A stretch of 64,000 bases of DNA, taken from Saururus chinensis (lineage: Eukaryota > Streptophyta > Magnoliopsida > Piperales > Saururaceae). How positions within the stretch are numbered: position 1 is the first letter of the stretch; each line of letters begins with the position of its first letter. Shown here in pieces: positions 58,841 through 64,000 of the stretch. Both the position numbers and the translations under genes were made by a program. The stretch is taken from NCBI GenBank assembly GCA_035235625.1, contig CP141143.1:41339178-41403177 (forward strand), given 5' to 3'. Under the pieces are notes generated by a model, which was not told the DNA's origin, ran no database searches, and worked only from the letters and a program-made list of their open reading frames with translations.

Positions 58841-61800
58841 ATGGCCCACTTCATGGCGGAGATCAAGGCTCTGAGCTTTGGAGTAGCTAGGATCAATGCC
58901 TTGGGATTGGCCGTTGCCCAGCTTCATGCAGAGTGCGCCCCACCTCTAGTGTCAAAGCCACCAGCTTCCATGGAGAAGGGGGGTGCGTCACAGGCTCCCG
59001 AACCTCTCTGCACTGACTTTCCAGCGCAGGCAGACTGCGATATGCGCTTTGCCCAGGACGGTGTTCACTTTGGCACTGTCGACCAGGCCATGGATGGGAG
59101 GCGCCAGGTCTGGGACTCGCGAGGCACACCAGGTGTTCGGGAAAATGCCCCAATGGTGCCGCCTCCCCGAAACTTGTACCAGGAGATGGAGGATGACTGG
59201 GAGGAATACCCAGGCCACCGCAGAGCACCCCATGGTGGGGCGGAACCCCGTTTGGCGCGCCTATAGTTTTCGCGTTATAATGGGGATGACAACCCTGTGG
59301 AGTGGTTGTACAAGGCGGAGAAGTTTTTCGCCGATCAAGGGACACAGTCGGAGGCTGAACGACTGCGCATAGTAGCTTTCTACCTGGATGGGGATGCCTC
59401 AATATGGTTTCAGAGCTTTGAGAAGGAGGTGCGCTACCCCGCTTGGACCTCCTCCGATGAATTGTGCATTCAGTTCGGCCCGAATGAGTTCTAGGACTTC
59501 AACGAAATGCTTTCTTCCTTGGGCCAAACATCCATCGTGCGAGCATACTACACGGAGTTCATGAAGGTGGCTACCGCCTCCCTGATTGGCCGGTGGCCGC
59601 CCTGGTGGGTACGTTCAAGCAAGGGCTCAAGCCAGAGATTTTTGAGGAGATGCGCCATTTTCCCTGTTCCAGCATGCAGGATGTCATGCGTCATGCACGC
59701 ATCGAGGAAGAGAAATTGGCTAGACAGAGGCGTGGGGGCAGGCTCAGACCTTTTCCTCGGGCTGCTGTGTCCGCCTCTCCTCTTGCTTCTCCAGCCAACA
59801 GCCCAGTGGTTGGCCGCGTTGGCCAAGCGCCCCTCAGGCCGGTACGATTGTCTGCCATCTCACCCCAGCACAAATGGAGGAATGTCGTTCGAAAGGGCTT
59901 TGTTTATGCTGCGTTGAGAAGTTCATCCCGGGGCACCGTTGTTCCGTCAAGGGCAGTCTCTTAGTGGAGGAGATCGATGAGGAGACCAGGGTGATAGAGG
60001 GGCCTGATTCTTCATACCCTGCCGATACACTGCCGGAGATCTTTGTGCATGCCTTTTCAGGGGCATTCACTCTACGCACCATGCGAGTACAAGGTTATCT
60101 CAAGCAGCAACTGGTCACCATTCTGATTGACAGCGGGTCTACTCACAACTTCATCATCGACAAAGTTGCTCAGCGGCTAGGCTGCTTTGTGTCTGACTCG
60201 ACGCCCTTTGATGTCCTGATTGGTGATGGCAAGCACCTCCGAAGTTTGGCTGTCTATACCCAGGCCACACTCTCCATCAGGGCCACACATTCGTGACCGA
60301 CCTCTTCTTACTTCCGACGAAGGGGGCGGACGTGGTGTTGGGGGTGCAGTGGCTCTAGGAGCTTGGGGATGTTCTCTAGAACTTTAAGGACCTGGTGATG
60401 GATTTCGCACTGCACAGACAGCGGGTACGTCTCCAAGGCTCTCAGCCAGGCACTCTCCTTTCTGCTTAGGCGACGGGGTCCTTCTTCTGGTTTGCATCGC
60501 AAGGACTCCTCCTTCAGCAGCGGGCATCGGTGGACGTGGTACAGGATGATTTGCCGCAGAATCTTCTTGACCTCTTGGCAGAGTATGGCACGGTGTTCGC
60601 TGAACCAAAGGGCCTTCCTCGGTTGCGGGCTCATGACCACTCTATCCCTATTATTCCAGGTGCTTCTCCAGCCAATGTCCGTCCCTATCGCTATCCATAC
60701 ATTCAGAAGGCTGAGATCGAGCGTTTGGTGGCAGACATGCTTTATTCGGGTATCATTCGGCCTAGCACGAGCTCCTTTTCTTCCCCAGTGTTGTTGGTCT
60801 GTAAGAAGGATGGTACTTGGCGCTTTTGTGTTGATTACCGGGCGCTGAATGCTATCACAGTGAAGGACAAATATCCTATACCGGTGGGGGAGGAATTGTT
60901 GGACGAGCTGTCTGGTGCTACCGTATTTAGTAAGCTTGACCTTCGTTCAGGTTATCATCAGATCGATATGCAGCCCACCGATGTGCACAAGACCGCCTTC
61001 CGTACTCATGATGGTCATTTTGAGTTCCTGGTTATGCCGTTCGGCCTCACGAACGTGCCTTCTACATTTTAGAGTCTTATGAATGACCTCTTCAGGCCCT
61101 TCCTCCGCCGCTTCATTTTGGTGTTCTTCGATGATATCCTTGTCTATAGCAAGACGTGGGGCGACCACTTGGAGCATCTTAGGTCTGTCTTTGATATCCT
61201 GCAAGCTAACTCATTGTTTCTTAAATGCTCGAAGTGTTCATTTGGCAGTCCACAGGTTGAATACTTGTCATATCATCTCTCATGACGGGGTGGCTACAGA
61301 CCCCTCTAAGGTCACCGCCATGCTGTCCTGGCCATCTCCTAATTGTGCCCGGGCATTGCGGGGCTTCCTTGGCCTTACTGGCTATTATCGGCGCTTTATT
61401 CACTGCTACGGCGAGATTGCTCGACCGCTCACTCAGCTGTTACAGAAAGGCGCCTTTTGCTGGTCGGACACTGCCCAGGCAGCCTTTGAGGTGTTGAAGC
61501 AAGCTATGGCGACCGCCCCTGTTTTGACTCTTCCTGATTTCAGCCAACCATTTGTGGTTGAGACCGATGCTTCAAATGCCGGACTGGGGGCGGTGCTACT
61601 TGAGGAGGAGCGTCCCATTGCCTACTTAAGCAAGGCTTTGGCTGGCCATTCCTTATCCCTCTCTATCTATGAGAAAGAGATGCTGGCCATTGTCCTTGCT
61701 GTCGACAAATGACGCCCATACTTGCTTGGTCAGCGGTTTCTCATTCACACTGACCATCAGCCGCTCAAGTATTTTCTCGAATAGCGGGTGTCCATGCCCG

Positions 61801-63365
61801 CGTAGCAACAGTGGGTCAGTAAGCTCTTGGGCTATGACTATGAGGTTGTGTACAAAAAGGGATCTGACAACACTATGGCTGATGCATTGTCTCGTCGCTC
61901 CAACTCAGGTTTGTGTTTGGCTACTTCCAGTCCAGTTTGTCCATTCTTGGATGAATTGAAGCAGGCGTATCGAGATGATTCCCCGACCTCCACTCTGGTT
62001 GCGGCACTCTAGACTGACCCATCAGCGCGCCCTTGCTTTGCATGGAAGGATGGCCTTCTCTTCTGGAAGAACTGTCTTTGGGTGCCTGAGGTTACCGACC
62101 TACACCAGCGTATCATAGCTCACTTCCATGCCTCTCCATTGGCGGGTCATGAAGGTGCCCTTTACACCTATAAACGGGTTAGTCAGAGCTTCTTGTGGCA
62201 GGACATCCGTCGCGCCATGACTGCTTATGTGGCTGCTTGTGATGTCTGTCAGCGTGCAAAGTTAGCCACCACCTCTCCTGCTGGCTTACTTCAGTCGTTG
62301 CCCATTCCAGACCAGGATTGGGACGACGTTTCTATGGACTTTGTGGAAGCCTTACCGTTAGTTCAAGGCAAGTCGGTGATCATGGTGGTAGTGGATCGGC
62401 TGTCTAAATATGCCCATTTTTGTGCTCTGGGTCATCCCTATACCGCCAAGTCCGTGGCGGAACTCTATGTCCGGGAGGTGGCCAAGTTACATGGTATGCC
62501 TCGAACTATTGTTTCTGATCGCGACCAGGTATTCATCTCTCAGTTTTGGCACGAGTTTTTCACCTTACAGGGCACTGCTCTCCACATGAGCACCGCGTAT
62601 CACCCTCAGACGGATGGTTAGACAGAGGTTGTGAACTGATGTTTGGAGCAGTATTTGCGCTATTTCACCATGTCACAGCCTCACCGTTGGCTTCAGCTTC
62701 TTCCTTGGGTGGAGTGGTCTTATAACACCGCCTACCACACTCGTGCCGGTTTTGCTCCTTTCGAGGTCCTATATGGCAGGCCGCCTCCTACTGTGCTGTC
62801 CTATGTGCCCCATCAGTCATCAGTGGTAGAGGTCGACTACATGCTCCAGACTCGGGATGAGGTTCTTCGCCATCTTAAAGCGAACTAGTCTGCGGCTCAG
62901 AACCAAATGAAACAGATTTATGATAGCCATCACACTGAGCGCGAGTTTGCCGTGGGAGACTTGGTTTGTGTCTCCGTTCTTCTTCAATGCCAGACCTCCT
63001 TGTTCCAGCCTGAACACTCTAAGCTTACTCCACAATTTCATGGCCCCTATGTTGTCGAAGAGCGCGTTGGTTCAATTGCCTACCTCCTCACTCTGCCACC
63101 GGGTTCGATGGTCCATCCTGTTTTTCATGTTTCCAGGCTGCGCCGTTGCATTGGTGACCCTTCACTGGCTATGGATGCTCCACCTCTTCCCTTGATGGAT
63201 CCAGTGGCTTCGTCTGACCCCATTCCTGTAGCGCTGCTTGATAAGCGCCATGTACACCGCTCTGGTCGTATTATCATGGAGATTTTGGTCTCTTGGCAGG
63301 GCCAGTCACTTGAGGATGCTACGTGGTTGTCTGAGGATGAGTTTATGCTCCGGTATCCTTCATAG
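58841..63365 (+). pseudogene. gag-pol remnant of the gypsy element (chromodomain-bearing)
   Basis: Gag from M at 58841, capsid region around 59280-59700 (VEWLYKAEKFFADQG), zinc knuckle at ~59895-59945 (CLCCVEKF, GHRC). Protease DSGSTHNF at ~60130. RT at 60680-61270 with [18 protein letters not shown]-type VMPFGLTN and FFDDILVYS (the catalytic Asp pair is kept). RNase H at 61540-61900 with VETDASN and HTDHQPLKYF. Integrase at 62090-62880 with an H-H-C-C finger (AHFHASPLAGH, CDVCQRAK), DFVEALP and YHPQTDG. Chromodomain at 63250-63360 (ILVSWQGQ, ATWLSEDEF). Stops: TAG at 59264, 59492, 60356, 60377, 60467, 61070, 61782, 61803, 62010, 62619 and 62886; TGA at 61710 and 62637. Frameshifts near 59590, 59868, 60277 and 61270. 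It is not functional. Confidence 0.9.
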
Positions 63366-63392
63366 TCGCCTTGAGGACAGGCGTGTGCGGAA

Positions 63393-63403
63393 GCGTGGTG
63401 GAG
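63393..63403 (+). promoter_or_regulatory. Purine-rich (polypurine-tract-like) site before the 3' LTR
   Basis: GCGTGGTGGAG directly precedes the 3' LTR, where the plus-strand primer site is expected. It is not a pure purine run and may be mutated. Confidence 0.5.
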
Positions 63404-63753
63404 TGTTGTGCACGAGTGCACTAGGTTTAGTATTTACCTTTATATTTTAGTACTTTAATTATGTTCATTAGGCTAGTTTCCCTTATGATTAGCAGATGAC
63501 TATTATTTGTATTTTGGATGATTTGTAATGGGCGCACTATTGGACCATGGGTGAACCGGGCCCACTAGTGGCACGATCCCAATGTGGGGCCTAACTTCCA
63601 ATGTGGGGCGCGACTCCCCATAAGGGGGTCGTCTTCCTCCTTTGTGGTGATGTTTAATGAAATTCCAGAACTTCTTTTCCCTTTCTTCCAACTTCTTTCC
63701 CTTTCCATGCGTAGAACTCCTGCATACCGATTGTGCCTACACCAGGCACAACA
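63404..63753 (+). repeat. 3' LTR of the gypsy element
   Basis: TGTTGTGCACGAGTGC to AGGCACAACA, 350 bases, followed directly by the target duplication TCCCT. Confidence 0.95.
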
Positions 63754-63827
63754 TCCCTCTTGATGTGACATATTGTATGTAAAAGGAAAAATCAATTTTC
63801 CCTTCAAAGTGCCTCCCAAACGGCTCC

Positions 63828-64000
63828 TTACTAGGACAATTTTATTCTTGACGCCCTTTTAGTTGTAACAATTGATCAAGAAAATAATAAGGTGAAAAGT
63901 GAAGGTGATCATCATTTCATCGTTGTTGTCATCATCAATGTCGTTCTAAGCCTTTTTCCAAAATCTTACAATCCCTGTGTATGTTAATAATTATCTAAAT
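63828..64000. other. Non-genic end of window
   Basis: No feature seen; too short to interpret. Confidence 0.4.

Larger units (their letters stand above)
58344..63753 (+). mobile_element. Ty3/gypsy chromovirus (Reina-like), 5410 bp, complete but inactive, target duplication TCCCT
   Basis: Two 350-bp LTRs, TCCCT on both sides (58339-58343, 63754-63758), an initiator tRNA-Met PBS, then gag, zinc knuckle, protease, RT, RNase H, integrase and a C-terminal chromodomain, with a purine-rich tract before the 3' LTR. Small size, short LTRs and the domain order with terminal chromodomain point to the Reina clade of chromoviruses. By eye the LTRs differ at about 25 of 350 positions, mostly transitions, so the insertion is not recent. 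Coding is destroyed by 13 in-frame stops and several frameshifts. Confidence 0.93.
58251..63827. mobile_element. Small Tourist/hAT-like MITE interrupted by the gypsy element
   Basis: Left side CGGCCTGTTTGTGAGGC (58251) and the reverse complement of the right side, GGAGCCGTTTGGGAGGC (63827), are similar inverted ends. Both continue into GGGAAAA words. Without the gypsy element the MITE would be ~165 bp. Target duplication uncertain. Confidence 0.4.

Noticed and set aside
58893-59402. 169-codon minus-strand frame over the gag region
   Set aside because: Antisense shadow of the plus-strand gag, whose capsid and zinc-knuckle motifs are clear.

Overview
The window is nuclear DNA from a flowering plant. 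It is intron-containing, AT-rich and densely packed with nested transposable elements: hAT, Mutator-like, Stowaway- and Tourist-like MITEs, Ty1/copia and Ty3/gypsy LTR elements with plant initiator-tRNA-Met primer sites. A GC-rich first exon in the only host gene and Stowaway-type MITEs lean towards a monocot, but I cannot name the species. No rRNA, tRNA, CRISPR or organelle DNA was recognised.

Layout. 1-465: 5' end of a gypsy-type LTR (family A, minus strand). 466-3992: decayed hAT element with transposase remnants. 4070-7263: 3.2-kb solo LTR (family B, target duplication CATGT). 7264-15310: patchwork of small debris: a copia-like LTR, CACTA-like ends, a 400-bp MULE-type MITE, long GA and CT tracts, and a fragment of family C. 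15311-32527: three copies of a 4.6-kb LTR-like family (C). C1 is split by a family B LTR, C2 is inverted, and C3 sits inside C2 with a perfect ATAAG duplication. 32528-36600: GC-rich sequence of unknown origin, a CACTA end, a LINE scrap and non-genic DNA.

The only apparently intact host gene is a two-exon lecithin:cholesterol acyltransferase-like (LCAT1-type) gene on the minus strand, 36634-40520. Both splice junctions agree in phase and the catalytic motifs are present. Its 2.6-kb intron holds two Stowaway-like MITEs and a tandem duplication.

42006-52434 is a Mutator-like element (MULE) with terminal inverted repeats and an 8/9-matching 9-bp target duplication. It carries a decayed MURA-type transposase and, downstream on the same strand, a decayed plant-mobile-domain (PMD) gene. 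A 3.5-kb family B LTR and a 1.4-kb LTR are inserted into it. 52582-57922 holds a miniature LTR element (TRIM, 111-bp interior) split by a 3.7-kb family A solo LTR and flanked by a direct duplication. 58344-63753 is a complete but dead chromovirus-type (Reina-like) Ty3/gypsy element with 350-bp LTRs, PBS, gag, protease, RT, RNase H, integrase and chromodomain. Its premature stops are almost all TAG.

The main signals are: the MULE that couples a transposase to a PMD gene, plus a related MITE 30 kb away; the long LTR families that occur only as solo LTRs and carry copy-specific minisatellites; a TTCGAA-centred motif shared by two unrelated LTR families; and a nonsense spectrum in the gypsy element that fits CHG-methylation-driven decay.
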